Origin: a virus
IMG/VR virus record: IMGVR_UViG_3300036770_004432
Span: 1-42,521 of that record
Length of the DNA: 42,521 nucleotides
Reading direction: 5' to 3' (one strand)
The notes under the pieces: generated by a model
What the model was told of the DNA's origin: nothing
Seen by the model: only the letters and a program-made list of their open reading frames with translations
The model's database searches: none
Translations under genes and position numbers: made by a program
Shown here: positions 24,403-32,052 of the stretch, piece after piece
How the letters are laid out: every line of letters begins with the position of its first letter
Numbering within the stretch: position 1 is the stretch's first letter

Positions 24403-24636
24403 TCAATAGGAAGGCAGCACGAACGCAACGGTGCAGGATCCGACGGGCCGAAGCTCGAAGCCCTCACCGTACTCGAAGGTACGGCACCGGCAGCCGGTCA
24501 GCCCCAGGGCTGCCTTGGCTGCGGTGATGATCCGCCGATCGGATGCGCTGGCCGGTAGCTCGAAGCTATCGCGGCGCACCCAGCTGTAGTTAGCCTCTCC
24601 GCCAAACGTGTCGGTCAGTTCTACGCTCCACCGCAT
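24403..24636 (-). CDS. Hypothetical protein (77 aa)
   Basis: Not recognised. The sequence MRWSVELTDTFGGEANYSWV, DSFELPASASDRRIITAAKA, ending SCTVAFVLPSY is typical of small host-takeover or structural accessory proteins. It has an N-terminal beta region, a short helix and a beta end. It is separated from the 66-residue gene by three bases. Confidence 0.65.
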   Translation of the reverse strand: MRWSVELTDTFGGEANYSWVRRDSFELPASASDRRIITAAKAALGLTGCRCRTFEYGEGFELRPVGSCTVAFVLPSY

Positions 24637-24639
24637 CGC

Positions 24640-24840
24640 TCAAACCTCCTCGAATTCGGCTTTATCGCTAAGCGGGCCGGGATCGTGGGCCTGATTCCAG
24701 CTGCGGCAAAGGTCGCGGGCCTCCTCCTCGCTCCAGGCGTAGGTGATGTGATGGCGCGGGCCTACGCCAGGTTCGCGGCCATCGGGCCAGCTGGGGTTGG
24801 CTTTCCACCAGGTACGGTGGAACACTCGAAACTTTGTCAT
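24640..24840 (-). CDS. Hypothetical protein (66 aa)
   Basis: The protein is MTKFRVFHRTWWKANPSWPD, then HHITYAWSEEEARDLCRSWN and an acidic end. The ITYAWSEEEARDLCR helix is the kind seen in small phage proteins of unknown function. It is coupled to the next gene by a three-base gap. Confidence 0.65.
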   Translation of the reverse strand: MTKFRVFHRTWWKANPSWPDGREPGVGPRHHITYAWSEEEARDLCRSWNQAHDPGPLSDKAEFEEV

Positions 24841-24898
24841 GGGTGAGTCCTAAGGGTTGGGTCTCGTGTGCAAGTGTAGAACCGGAAGCGGGCCGGCG

Positions 24899-25510
24899 TC
24901 AAGCCAGCGCGGTTGGGTATTCGTTCAGATTCTCCAGGATCATCTCCCGGAGTCGGTCGAAACCGTCACGCCAGGGTGCGGCATCATCACGGGCCGCAAA
25001 AACACAGAGCCCCAGATCCTGCAGCATCCGCACGCGGCTGGCGATGCTCTCACCGCCCCAGTCGGAAGCGATGCCGTCGCACTCCAGCTGGCTGTGATCA
25101 TCCTCTGAAATCAGCGGGTAAGCCTCCAGGGCTTCTACGGTTTCGAGCACGTCAGCCGGAGCCCGCAGCAAGTCCAGCACAACGCCGCGGCCATTCCAGC
25201 CGTAACCCACTTCAAGGATTCCGCCATAGGGGTCTGGCGTGCTGGCGGGATCGGTGAGCACGCGGAAGTTGGAAAGTCCCACCAGCCCGGTGCGGCTGTA
25301 GTCGCTGTAGCCGCAGTAGGACGGCACGAAACCTAGGGAGACGTCGCGCCAGCGCTCTGCCAGACAAGTCTGGAGGTGGTCGTCAGGGCTGTGGTGCCAC
25401 TGGTGGCTGCAGTCTGTTTCGGGCTGGCCGTCGCGGATCAGGACCCAGTGGCCGGAGCAGATAGCGAGACGGTCGACGCGCTCCAGGAGAGCGGGGGAGG
25501 CGGTTGGCAT
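24899..25510 (-). CDS. Hypothetical protein (203 aa)
   Basis: Not recognised. Four cysteine/histidine positions in the first half (SHQWHHSP, LQTC, YCGYSDYSRTG) are not arranged as a known zinc finger. The middle (GGILEVGYGWNGRGVVLDLL) is beta-like and the C-terminal half helical (ESIASRVRMLQDLGLC). It is the first gene of a leftward set and has the clearest sigma-70 type promoter in the window directly upstream (25537-25565). Confidence 0.7.
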   Translation of the reverse strand: MPTASPALLERVDRLAICSGHWVLIRDGQPETDCSHQWHHSPDDHLQTCLAERWRDVSLGFVPSYCGYSDYSRTGLVGLSNFRVLTDPASTPDPYGGILEVGYGWNGRGVVLDLLRAPADVLETVEALEAYPLISEDDHSQLECDGIASDWGGESIASRVRMLQDLGLCVFAARDDAAPWRDGFDRLREMILENLNEYPTALA

Positions 25511-25536
25511 GGCAGGGCTTGCCGAAGTGCTCCCAT

Positions 25537-25565
25537 ATTGTATGTCATAGGTGGCGATTCCGCAA
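25537..25565 (-). promoter_or_regulatory. Sigma-70 type promoter for the leftward gene set
   Basis: On the minus strand TTGCGG (plus 25560-25565) and TACAAT (plus 25537-25542) are 17 bases apart. The start site would be near 25530 and the ATG of the 203-residue gene is at 25510. The promoter lies in the divergent gap facing the rightward gene at 25626. Confidence 0.7.
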
Positions 25566-25625
25566 GATTGCGCCCGGTGCTACTGTTACAGGTGAAGCCC
25601 TCAACCCAACCTAGGAGGCTCCCCA

Positions 25626-25838
25626 ATGAACCGACCCCTCGGCCCGCTCCAGAGGAACATGCTGGCGTTTTGCCAGCGCCACCCCGGACGCCACACGATC
25701 CACCCCGATCGCAAGACAATCAGGATCGCCCGCTCACTTGAGGCCCGCGGGCTGCTACATGTGACCGATTGCGGCATGTGCACCGCCAGCGGCTGCCCCG
25801 TGCTGATGGTCTCGCTTGCGGAGGGGTGCCAGCCGTGA
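25626..25838 (+). CDS. Hypothetical protein (70 aa)
   Basis: It is preceded by a strong ribosome binding site, AGGAGG at 25613-25618, seven bases before the ATG, the best in the window. The protein has an N-terminal helix, QRNMLAFCQRHPGRHTIHPD, then a short segment RSLEARGLLHVTDCGMC with two more cysteines. The helix pattern (ARSLEARGLL) resembles a small winged helix, so DNA binding is possible but not shown. It overlaps the next gene by four bases (GTGA). Confidence 0.7.
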   Translation: MNRPLGPLQRNMLAFCQRHPGRHTIHPDRKTIRIARSLEARGLLHVTDCGMCTASGCPVLMVSLAEGCQP

Positions 25839-26260
25839 GCGGGGGAGAATGGAACACCAGCCGGGAGCGGAAACAACTGGCCCTAGATGCCCGAGAACTA
25901 GAGCGCGAACAGCTGCGGCTTGAGAAGCGCCAGCTCCGGGATCTGCGGTGGGCTGTTGAGCGCTCCAGCCTGGCCGCTTCAGACTGGGCCGACCTGCTGG
26001 CCCTGCAGGCCGCCCACGGCAAGGAAGGCCCGCTCCAGCTCTGGCGGGAACTGGTGCCCTACTGGCGGGCGTGCCAGCGATGCAACGGCGGCGCTGACAT
26101 CCCCCCGGAGCTTTTTCCACAGGCTACGGGTATTTTTCCGCGCAACGATCAACCGCCAGCCCCAGCCAACCGCACCCGCTCCAGCAAGGGGGCAGCCCGT
26201 AAGGTTCGATCTGATGCTGGGGTCAGCAAGCCCCGCAAAGTGCCAGCCCCGCAGGGGTGA
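25835..26260 (+). CDS. Coiled-coil hypothetical protein (141 aa)
   Basis: I chose the GTG at 25835, which overlaps the stop of the gene before it; the longer frame from 25769 runs inside that gene. Residues 10-45 are a charged coiled coil (REREQLRLEKRQLRDLRW), followed by a short helix (AASDWADLLALQAAHGK), a CQRCNGG turn and a Pro/Lys/Arg-rich tail. It is not recognised. The basic tail suggests nucleic acid contact. Confidence 0.65.
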   Translation: MSGGEWNTSRERKQLALDARELEREQLRLEKRQLRDLRWAVERSSLAASDWADLLALQAAHGKEGPLQLWRELVPYWRACQRCNGGADIPPELFPQATGIFPRNDQPPAPANRTRSSKGAARKVRSDAGVSKPRKVPAPQG

Positions 26261-26264
26261 GCAC

Positions 26265-26292
26265 GCCCCAGCCCTGCCCTACGGGGTGGGGC
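26265..26292 (+). terminator. Possible terminator after the two rightward genes
   Basis: GCCCCA (26265-26270) can pair with TGGGGC (26287-26292), with more pairs inside, and TTCT follows. There is no clean T-run, so the call is weak. Confidence 0.35.
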
Positions 26293-26307
26293 TTCTCACC
26301 GTCTTGC

Positions 26308-26320
26308 CGTGAGACTCACG
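26308..26320. promoter_or_regulatory. CGTGAGACTCACG palindrome
   Basis: These are perfect 6-base arms around an A. TGAGACTCA also occurs at 37853-37861, and half-sites flank the start of the ribbon-helix-helix-like gene (37540-37545, 37561-37566). It is a candidate operator in a non-coding stretch. Confidence 0.45.
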
Positions 26321-26403
26321 AGACACCACCTAAGACGCCCCAGCAACAAGCCACACGCCAAGGGCAGAGTGACCCTGCCCCAGGGTAGAGTGGTACCGGG
26401 CAG

Positions 26404-26499
26404 TAGTACCAGCATGAATGGCTTTTCATGCGGCATGAATAAGTTTTAGTCGAGGGCGAAGCCCGAGACATGAATGGCGTTCCAGGCAACCTTGAATGG
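26404..26499. repeat. Second cluster of TAGTAC / ATGAATGGC elements
   Basis: TAGTAC at 26404-26409 is followed by ATGAATGGC at 26414-26422, ATGAAT at 26435, ATGAATGGC at 26469-26477 and TTGAATGGC at 26491-26499. Both motif types of the terminase-side arrays are present together. Further single copies lie inside the exonuclease gene (ATGAATGAC near 26577, ATGAATGGC near 26729). The 245-base gap from 26261 to 26505 holds no gene. Confidence 0.75.
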
Positions 26500-26505
26500 C
26501 TTTTG

Positions 26506-27360
26506 TCAACCGGCGAAGGCCGCACTGTCAACCTGATTGTCAACTAAGGCGGCAAAGTAGCGTTCCACCCTGGCCATGAATGACTCCTCTGCCTGTTGCA
26601 GTTCTTCGGGGGTCATCCAGTGAATGTTTGGCGCTCCACAGCGGCGGGCCAGAACGATCACAGCTCCAGTCGGTTCAAGCCCGGTCAGGTGTTTAAGGCC
26701 GAGGCTGTAAGCCCCACACTGGTCTATGTATGAATGGCCGGGAGGCAAACGTTCCAGGCCGTCCTCATCTTTGGTGGTCTTGCGCCCGACGCTGGTTTTC
26801 CAGTCGGCAACCACGATGGAGTTGTTCTTGAATCCCAGCAGGGCATCTGCCGTTCCAGCGAAGCCGGCGGGGTGGTGAATGGAAAATTCGCTGGCAAAAA
26901 TTTCGGTGACGTTCTCGGCGATCCAGTCAGACAGGCTGCGGGCGTAGCCAGATGCGCTCCAGCCAACGCGGGGAACATTCGGCCTCACCCGCTTGAGTGC
27001 CCACTGGGTGATGGGGACCGGGATGCGTGCCAGTCCTTGATCGTCCCAGCGGATGGCGTTGCGCTTGTTTGCAGTGGAGCGTGCCAGCTGCTGAGACGTT
27101 TTCAATAGATACTCAGCCTGGCTGTGGGCCATGTTGCCGCGGGTGGCGGCAACGTTGCGCTGGCAGCTTGCCTCGACCGGTCCCAGGCGGGCTTCCCAAC
27201 GCTCCAGCCCGGTTTTGTCGCTCGTTTCCTTCAGGATGTGTGTAACACTATGGTATACATTACCTTTGATGTCCCGGTAGACCCGGAAGGGGCCGCTGTT
27301 ATCTTGTTCCAGCCTCCATTTACGCAGTCCTGCCAGCGTGTCTTGGGTGTTGGAGGCCAT
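26506..27360 (-). CDS. PD-(D/E)XK exonuclease (RecB/Cas4-like)
   Basis: The start is ATG at 27360, with GGGAAAG as a possible ribosome site; the TTG further out is less likely. The 284 residues contain the nuclease motifs GFAGTADALLGF (Asp) and SIVVADWKTS (Asp-x-Lys), then YIDQCGAYSLGL, the QxxxY-like motif of RecB-type nucleases. In phages such enzymes act in recombination, end processing or host DNA degradation. It shares its direction with the single-stranded DNA-binding gene but lies beyond a terminator. Confidence 0.85.
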   Translation of the reverse strand: MASNTQDTLAGLRKWRLEQDNSGPFRVYRDIKGNVYHSVTHILKETSDKTGLERWEARLGPVEASCQRNVAATRGNMAHSQAEYLLKTSQQLARSTANKRNAIRWDDQGLARIPVPITQWALKRVRPNVPRVGWSASGYARSLSDWIAENVTEIFASEFSIHHPAGFAGTADALLGFKNNSIVVADWKTSVGRKTTKDEDGLERLPPGHSYIDQCGAYSLGLKHLTGLEPTGAVIVLARRCGAPNIHWMTPEELQQAEESFMARVERYFAALVDNQVDSAAFAG

Positions 27361-27393
27361 GAAGTTATTCTTTCCCAATTTGATAATACCAGT

Positions 27394-27419
27394 AAAAAGC
27401 CCCCTGGGTTAGAGGGGGC
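27394..27419 (-). terminator. Rho-independent terminator
   Basis: On the minus strand GCCCCCT and AGGGGGC form a 7-base stem with a 7-base loop, followed by TTTTT. It lies 9 bases after the stop of the 69-residue gene, so it ends the SSB transcript. The exonuclease gene beyond it needs read-through or its own promoter. Confidence 0.88.
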
Positions 27420-27427
27420 AGGAAGTT

Positions 27428-27637
27428 TTAACCGTTAACTGCTTCTGGTGGAATGTCTTGTTGATACTGCGAGCAGTAATCGTCAGGACGCACCACAGGC
27501 CACTTGTGCGTTACTAGACACGTTCCATCCGGCAAATCATGTACTTGCTCGGCTGCTGGCGGATTAAATCGGCAAAAACGCCAATTCAAATCATCCGCTG
27601 CTCCGCTCCAATGACAAGTGCTACAGGAAGCCATCAA
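27428..27637 (-). CDS. Small cysteine-rich protein, likely zinc-binding (69 aa)
   Basis: The protein is MMASCSTCHWSGAADDLNWR, then FCRFNPPAAEQ, with five to six Cys/His in the first half (CSTCH, C) and YCSQYQQD later. The CxxC followed by CxxxP and a final C resembles a small zinc ribbon. It overlaps the SSB gene by four bases (ATGA) and ends before a terminator, so it is probably co-produced with SSB. Confidence 0.65.
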   Translation of the reverse strand: MMASCSTCHWSGAADDLNWRFCRFNPPAAEQVHDLPDGTCLVTHKWPVVRPDDYCSQYQQDIPPEAVNG

Positions 27638-28215
27638 GCAGCCTTGAAGGGGTTGCCTCCCGTGAGAAGTCGGGAGATGTCAAAGCCTTCGGCCTTGGCT
27701 TCGAGCCAGGCGGCGTCGATGTGCTCTTGGCTGCCCTTCTTGCGGGGGACCGGGCGGACGGTGTACTCGGTGAGCAAGCCGGTGCCCTTCTTACCGATCG
27801 TGAAGTCCCACTCCAGCAGGTTTTCGTAGTCCTCCATCTGGGAGATTTGGTCGATCTCCTTGAGGATGGACTTCTGGGTGATCTGCAGGACCTGGACTTT
27901 GCCGGACTCGTAGTTGTAGACCGGGCAGGCGATGGCGAACTTGACGTCGGCAGTGCCAGGGCCGCCGCGGCCTTCGCGGGGCTCGAACTCGCCCATCTCA
28001 GTGGTTACGTCCTCGATGGTGGGCTCGTAGTCGAAGCGGAAGGGCTTGGAGGCGCCGTTGGCTTGGCCCCAGCACTCGTAGAACTCCAGGGGTTCGTCGG
28101 TAAGGAGGGCGAAGCGGACGGAGCCGCCGTCGGGGAGCTTGCTGAGGCTGAGGTAGCCGCCGCCGGTGCTGTTGGACGTAACAGCAGCAGAGGCTTGCTT
28201 GGAAAGGAAAGGCAT
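27634..28215 (-). CDS. ssb: Single-stranded DNA-binding protein (probable)
   Basis: The start is ATG at 28215 (MPFLSKQASAAVTSNSTGGG); the 42 codons upstream look non-coding. The 193 residues show YLSLSKLPDGGSVRFALLTD, then FYECWGQANGASKPFRFDYE, and a C-terminal GTGLLTEYTVRPVPRKKGSQ. This resembles the cyanophage SSB-like proteins placed beside primase or polymerase genes. It would coat DNA at the fork and assist the exonuclease. It faces the primase-helicase across a 146-base gap. Confidence 0.7.
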   Translation of the reverse strand: MPFLSKQASAAVTSNSTGGGYLSLSKLPDGGSVRFALLTDEPLEFYECWGQANGASKPFRFDYEPTIEDVTTEMGEFEPREGRGGPGTADVKFAIACPVYNYESGKVQVLQITQKSILKEIDQISQMEDYENLLEWDFTIGKKGTGLLTEYTVRPVPRKKGSQEHIDAAWLEAKAEGFDISRLLTGGNPFKAA

Positions 28216-28296
28216 TGTGTTTTCCGGTGTTTTGGTGGTCGCCCGAGGGCAACGTCTATGACAGTAACACGGGATTGACGGGACGGCTACCCTAGT

Positions 28297-28330
28297 AAAA
28301 CGCCCCAGCCGCGGAAGGCGGCCAGGGCGC
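28297..28330 (-). terminator. Hairpin in the divergent gap
   Basis: On the minus strand CGCCC...GGGCG arms enclose an inner GCCGC/GCGGC stem and TTTT follows (plus AAAA 28297-28300). It would stop leftward transcripts from the primase side before the SSB gene. It might instead be a leader hairpin of the primase mRNA. I see no strong promoter boxes on either side. Confidence 0.55.
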
Positions 28331-28361
28331 AAGTCAAACATTCCTGTAGGAGTCTAACACT

Positions 28362-30782
28362 GTGTCTCGTAAGACGCAAGAATTGCTGGCTTTTGTGCGC
28401 CAGCTACCTGACGGCTTTGCTTACGCCCCTATTTATGCCAAGGGTGAGGTTTTACCTTCAGGCTCTGTAAGCAAGGGCAAAACACCGACAAAGCGCAGTC
28501 ATGACACGGTGATGAGCCCGGCTGACGTTGCGCTTCAGATCGAGCGGCAACCTGAAGTGTTCCAGGCGGTCGGGGTTTTTACCGGCGGTCGCAGCATGGG
28601 ACTTGTGATTCTTGATGTGGATCGCAATCTCAGCCGTCTCAAAAAGAAGTGGGGCGAGACGTTGGAAGGTGCGCCTGTGGTTACGAGCACCAAGGCCAAT
28701 GCGGCGAAGTATCTGTTCCGCGTCCCAGAGGCTCTGTGGGGCTCGGTGCAAGGTTTTGGGCTGTCGGATACCGGGGCGGGCTACGAGGTCCTCTGGGGCC
28801 GTCAGGGGGTCATCTACGGGGCTTATCCGGGCTCTAGCGATGGGAAGGCGCCGGAAGGTTCTTACGGCTTTGAGGGCGATTTGGAGGCCATCCCAGAGGC
28901 TCCAGCGTGGTTGTTGGCGGAGATGAAGGAGCGGGCGGGGAAAGGTATTGAAGATGCTGGCTTCATTCGGAACCGCAAGGCGCTTGATTTTTCGGATCGG
29001 GATCCGGCTGAGGTGGCTGAAATTATTCAGTCGGCGCTGAAGGTAATTCCGGGGCAGGGGGCTGGCAGCCGGGACCACTGGGTGAAGGTGGGGATGGCGA
29101 TCCACAGCGAACTGCCCAATGACCTCGGTTTAACGCTGTGGTCAGCTTGGTCTGCTGAGGATCCGGAGTTTTCACAGGATTGGGAAGAGGGCAATCCCTG
29201 TGACGCTGCGTGGAAAAGTTTTCGAAAGGGGCCGGTGAGCTTGGGGACGTTGTTCTGGATGGCGGACCAGCAGATGCCGGGGCGGCTGTGGCTGTCGGAG
29301 GATCTGCGGAAGGTTGTTTCGGAAGCGGAGCAGGACCGCGTTCAGCGGTTTATTTCCGTGGGCTTATCCCACAAGGAGATCATCGCTCGCGCTGAAAAAG
29401 CGATGTTGCTGGAGGATCCTTCAGAGGTCCAGCACACGCTCCACGAAATTGCAATGGAGGCCCGTTATCGGGATTCCAGTGCTGTTTCGCGGTTGCTTAT
29501 TGCCCACCGTGAGTTCAAACGTGGGGCGCAAGGTGGCAGTTTGCGTGAACTTTTGGAAGCGGATGTGTCGCCCATCGAGTATTTGATTCCTGAATTACTG
29601 CCTAAGCCGGGCACTCTGCTGCTTCATGGCCGTGGTGGTTGCGGTAAGACCATGGCTGCCCTGACCATTGCCAAGCACATTGCCCGCGGCACCCCATTCA
29701 GTGTTCGCGGGGCTGATGTGCCAGTTGAACAGGGAAGCGTACTGTGGCTTAACGGTGATCAGAACAGCCGCCGGATCCGCAAGCAATTTGAGGATCTTGA
29801 TTTTGTGGCCGACGATCCGGTGAGGATCGAGAACAAGGTTTCGATGCTTTGGTACGACTGGTTTATCAAAGCGGTCGAGAAACACCAGCCGAAGCTTGTT
29901 GTGTGGGATTCGGTGACTGCCTGTATGCGCGGCTGTGCATACGACCAAAACAAAGCCGAGTACGCAGAACCTATGTACTGGTACAGCTCTGAGAACGGAG
30001 AGAGCTTCCCGGCCACCACCATCGTGTTTATCCACCACGCCAACAAGGAGGGCGGTTTCCGGGGAACCACGGCATTGGAAGACGCTGTGGACATTTCAAT
30101 GGCCATCCGCAGGCCCGAGAAAAAAGAGCTGGATTACATCGGTGCTAGTTCCAGGCTTATCACCATCACCAAGAGCCGCGAGGGCAACGAAGGCAAGCAG
30201 CTCAAGCTGACCCAGCAGGACGACCTGACCTTCAGCCTGGCTGACGTGGAAACGCCTGAGGACCAGAGTCAGCCCGCGTCGGTAGTAGATCGGGTGCTGG
30301 TGCGGCTGCGGGAAAGCGGTAGGCCGCTACTTCGTACTCAACTAAACGCCGATCCTTTGTGCGGTGGAAAGGTTGAGGCGATCCGCAAGGCGTTAGAGCG
30401 CCTGGAGGACAAGGGGCTGGTTCGCTCCAGTGGTCAAGGCCGTTCCAAGCAGTACGAAGCTGTACTCGCACGCGCGGGGGGTGTGGACAATAGTGTCCTA
30501 AAACCGGAAAACACCAGTGCTGGCACTGGATCTGGCACTCGGACAAACCTGGACAAGCCCAAAATTGTCCGGGTTTTGACCTCGGGAGAAGGTTTAAAAG
30601 GCGAAACCGGACAAACCCGGACAGAACCGGACAAAATCGAGGCATTGTCCGAGGCAATTTCCTTGCCGCGCAATGCCTCTGACGAAACCGGACAAGATTC
30701 CGGGTCGATCTTCACGCGCGAGGAGCGTTCGGGGGCAGAACTCAACTCCCTGATGGAGGAAGCCGCACGGCTGTGGGACTGA
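28362..30782 (+). CDS. Primase-helicase (prim-pol + RepA-like helicase)
   Basis: The protein has 806 residues and starts at a GTG, with GGAG nine bases upstream. Residues about 1-190 resemble bifunctional primase-polymerase domains (VGVFTGGRSMGLVILDVDRN; GYEVLWGRQGVIYGAYPGSS). Residues 220-310 match PriCT_2 (SRDHWVKVGMAIHSELPND, WKSFRKGPVSLGTLFWMAD). From residue 410 a RepA-like ATPase shows Walker A GRGGCGKT and PKLVVWDSVT, then TTIVFIHHANKEGGF. A winged helix lies near residue 650. The last 120 residues are disordered, and their DNA holds GGACAA repeats. It opens the rightward early operon. Confidence 0.88.
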   Translation: MSRKTQELLAFVRQLPDGFAYAPIYAKGEVLPSGSVSKGKTPTKRSHDTVMSPADVALQIERQPEVFQAVGVFTGGRSMGLVILDVDRNLSRLKKKWGETLEGAPVVTSTKANAAKYLFRVPEALWGSVQGFGLSDTGAGYEVLWGRQGVIYGAYPGSSDGKAPEGSYGFEGDLEAIPEAPAWLLAEMKERAGKGIEDAGFIRNRKALDFSDRDPAEVAEIIQSALKVIPGQGAGSRDHWVKVGMAIHSELPNDLGLTLWSAWSAEDPEFSQDWEEGNPCDAAWKSFRKGPVSLGTLFWMADQQMPGRLWLSEDLRKVVSEAEQDRVQRFISVGLSHKEIIARAEKAMLLEDPSEVQHTLHEIAMEARYRDSSAVSRLLIAHREFKRGAQGGSLRELLEADVSPIEYLIPELLPKPGTLLLHGRGGCGKTMAALTIAKHIARGTPFSVRGADVPVEQGSVLWLNGDQNSRRIRKQFEDLDFVADDPVRIENKVSMLWYDWFIKAVEKHQPKLVVWDSVTACMRGCAYDQNKAEYAEPMYWYSSENGESFPATTIVFIHHANKEGGFRGTTALEDAVDISMAIRRPEKKELDYIGASSRLITITKSREGNEGKQLKLTQQDDLTFSLADVETPEDQSQPASVVDRVLVRLRESGRPLLRTQLNADPLCGGKVEAIRKALERLEDKGLVRSSGQGRSKQYEAVLARAGGVDNSVLKPENTSAGTGSGTRTNLDKPKIVRVLTSGEGLKGETGQTRTEPDKIEALSEAISLPRNASDETGQDSGSIFTREERSGAELNSLMEEAARLWD
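30485..30695. repeat. GGACAA repeat cluster inside the primase-helicase gene
   Basis: GGACAA starts at 30485, 30541, 30551, 30609, 30629 and 30690, with a GGACAG at 30619. TTGTCC, its complement, starts at 30565 and 30645, and GGACAATAGTGTCC at 30485-30498 is a dyad. Four of the copies are preceded by ACC or CCC, giving ACCGGACAAA. They lie in the disordered C-terminal coding part. Iterons inside the replication initiator gene would be an origin of the lambda O or P4 kind. Confidence 0.7.
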
Positions 30783-31126
30783 TGGACAAGTTCAGACCGC
30801 CTAACTTTTTCCTAGGGCTCATGCGGGTTGCCGCGTGGGTGATCTGGAGAGAACCCGTGGCTAAACCTGAATCGCCTCAGCCGAAGCGTCCCAGGAAGCC
30901 AACGCTGGGTTACACCGTCGGTGACATCCCCTTCGACCTACTGGCCGTGGTGCGCGTGCAGTGGTACCGAAGGGGCCGAGCCTACGAGGTCGAGGAGTAC
31001 CAGATCGAGGAGTGCCCTGATGCCCACTCGAAGTTCCACTACATGGTTGGGACGGCGCTCAAACAGGGCGCTGACGTCTGCGTTTTGACCCAGTACCAGC
31101 CGGAAGACTTAGGAGTCCCAGTGTGA
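30782..31126 (+). CDS. Hypothetical protein (114 aa)
   Basis: I chose the ATG at 30782, which overlaps the primase-helicase stop (TGATG); a GTG nine bases upstream is possible. The first 20 residues (MDKFRPPNFFLGLMRVAAWV) are partly hydrophobic, then a Lys/Pro-rich part, then QWYRRGRAYEVEEYQIEE and a helical end. It is not recognised. It is followed by a coupled 25-residue peptide. Confidence 0.65.
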   Translation: MDKFRPPNFFLGLMRVAAWVIWREPVAKPESPQPKRPRKPTLGYTVGDIPFDLLAVVRVQWYRRGRAYEVEEYQIEECPDAHSKFHYMVGTALKQGADVCVLTQYQPEDLGVPV

Positions 31127-31200
31127 TACCGCCTGTTGTGGTCTTCGGGTTGACGTGGCTGCTGGGGATGCTGGTGGTCACCGTCTATCTCACCCAATAG
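31123..31200 (+). CDS. 25-residue single-helix membrane peptide
   Basis: The GTG at 31123 overlaps the stop of the 114-residue gene (GTGA). The sequence begins MIPPVVVFGLTWLLGM and ends LVVTVYLTQ: some 21 hydrophobic residues, one membrane helix and almost no charge. Its length equals that of the peptide at 23042-23119, also in a stop/start coupled position, but the sequences differ. The function is unknown. Confidence 0.6.
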   Translation: MIPPVVVFGLTWLLGMLVVTVYLTQ

Positions 31201-31260
31201 GCCACATGAAGAATTGCAACAGCCCGGCTGGACGCTCAGCTGGCTGTGTGCAACAGTAAG

Positions 31261-31290
31261 GGCACGCCCGCAACGGCGTGCCTTCTATTA
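31261..31290 (+). terminator. Hairpin, possible terminator between operon sections
   Basis: GGCACGCC and GGCGTGCC form a perfect 8-base stem with a six-base loop, followed by TTCTATTA. It ends 10 bases before the ATG at 31300. The T-run is broken, so a partial terminator or leader structure is the best description. Confidence 0.55.
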
Positions 31291-31299
31291 CTGATTGAC

Positions 31300-31542
31300 A
31301 TGGACGATTTCACCTGCACCAAAGTTGACAACATCAAACTCAGCCCGTGGTACTTCGCCGTCCACTGGTCCGTTGTCCACCTTCAAGAAAAGATCGTCGA
31401 GATCGAGCGTCTCGGCGTAGACCCGACCTACGACATGCTCCAGCTCAAGCAGCTTCAGGATCTGGAACAGTTCTTGAAGATGAGCTGGGATGCCTGGATG
31501 GATGGCATCGAAGCCCGCCAAACTGCTACGGAGGCCAAATGA
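31300..31542 (+). CDS. Hypothetical helical protein (80 aa)
   Basis: The start is MDDFTCTKVDNIKLSPWYFA at ATG 31300; the longer frame reads through the hairpin. Two long helices follow (LQEKIVEIERLGVDPTYDML and QLKQLQDLEQFLKMSWDA). It is not recognised. It overlaps the next gene by four bases (ATGA). Confidence 0.65.
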   Translation: MDDFTCTKVDNIKLSPWYFAVHWSVVHLQEKIVEIERLGVDPTYDMLQLKQLQDLEQFLKMSWDAWMDGIEARQTATEAK

Positions 31543-31802
31543 CTTCGGTACTCGAAATTGAGGATCTCTGGTTTGAGGATGGTGGCTCCCGCATTGTTGT
31601 TGATGCCGTTGTGGATGACATGGTGGTGGTCCACTCGCAAACGCATCTCGATCCACCAGAGTGGGGGCCTGCCTTGTGCAGAGGCTCCTTCTACCTTCAC
31701 GAAGAGGATCTGATTCCCGCCAGCGATGACGGACTGCGCAAACTCCTCTCCGAGCGAATCGACGACTGGGCGCCGCTCGACACGTCTGATTGGGACGACT
31801 GA
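31539..31802 (+). CDS. Hypothetical acidic protein (87 aa)
   Basis: The start is MTSVLEIEDLWFEDGGSRIV at ATG 31539, which overlaps the stop of the gene before (ATGA). The protein is acidic, with a beta-rich first half and a helical second half (LRKLLSERIDDWAPLD). It is not recognised. Confidence 0.65.
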   Translation: MTSVLEIEDLWFEDGGSRIVVDAVVDDMVVVHSQTHLDPPEWGPALCRGSFYLHEEDLIPASDDGLRKLLSERIDDWAPLDTSDWDD

Positions 31803-32052
31803 AGCCCGCGAGCTTCGGAACCAGCTCGATTACGACGACTGGGAATACGGCACCGAGCCAATCCCTGGCGACACGCACTGGGTCCGCGCCAAAACGCTGA
31901 CCCAGCTCTATCGTCACCTGATCTACGTGTTTGCCACCAGCGACACGATCTGCTCCAGCAGACTCGCCAAGCTGGCCATCCACGAGATTCTCAAGTTGCG
32001 TCTCACGGATCTCACCCGGTTACGCCACCAAGACCCTAGGTATTTCGCATGA
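31726..32052 (+). CDS. Hypothetical protein (up to 108 aa)
   Basis: The coding part begins near 31790 (TTEARELRNQLDYDDWEYGT), but the only ATG in frame is at 31726, inside the previous gene. A non-standard start near 31785 (CTG or ATT) or a long overlap are the options. A helical domain (WVRAKTLTQLYRHLIYVFAT, then SRLAKLAIHEILKLRL) follows. It is not recognised. It ends with an ATGA overlap. Confidence 0.55.
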   Translation: MTDCANSSPSESTTGRRSTRLIGTTEARELRNQLDYDDWEYGTEPIPGDTHWVRAKTLTQLYRHLIYVFATSDTICSSRLAKLAIHEILKLRLTDLTRLRHQDPRYFA

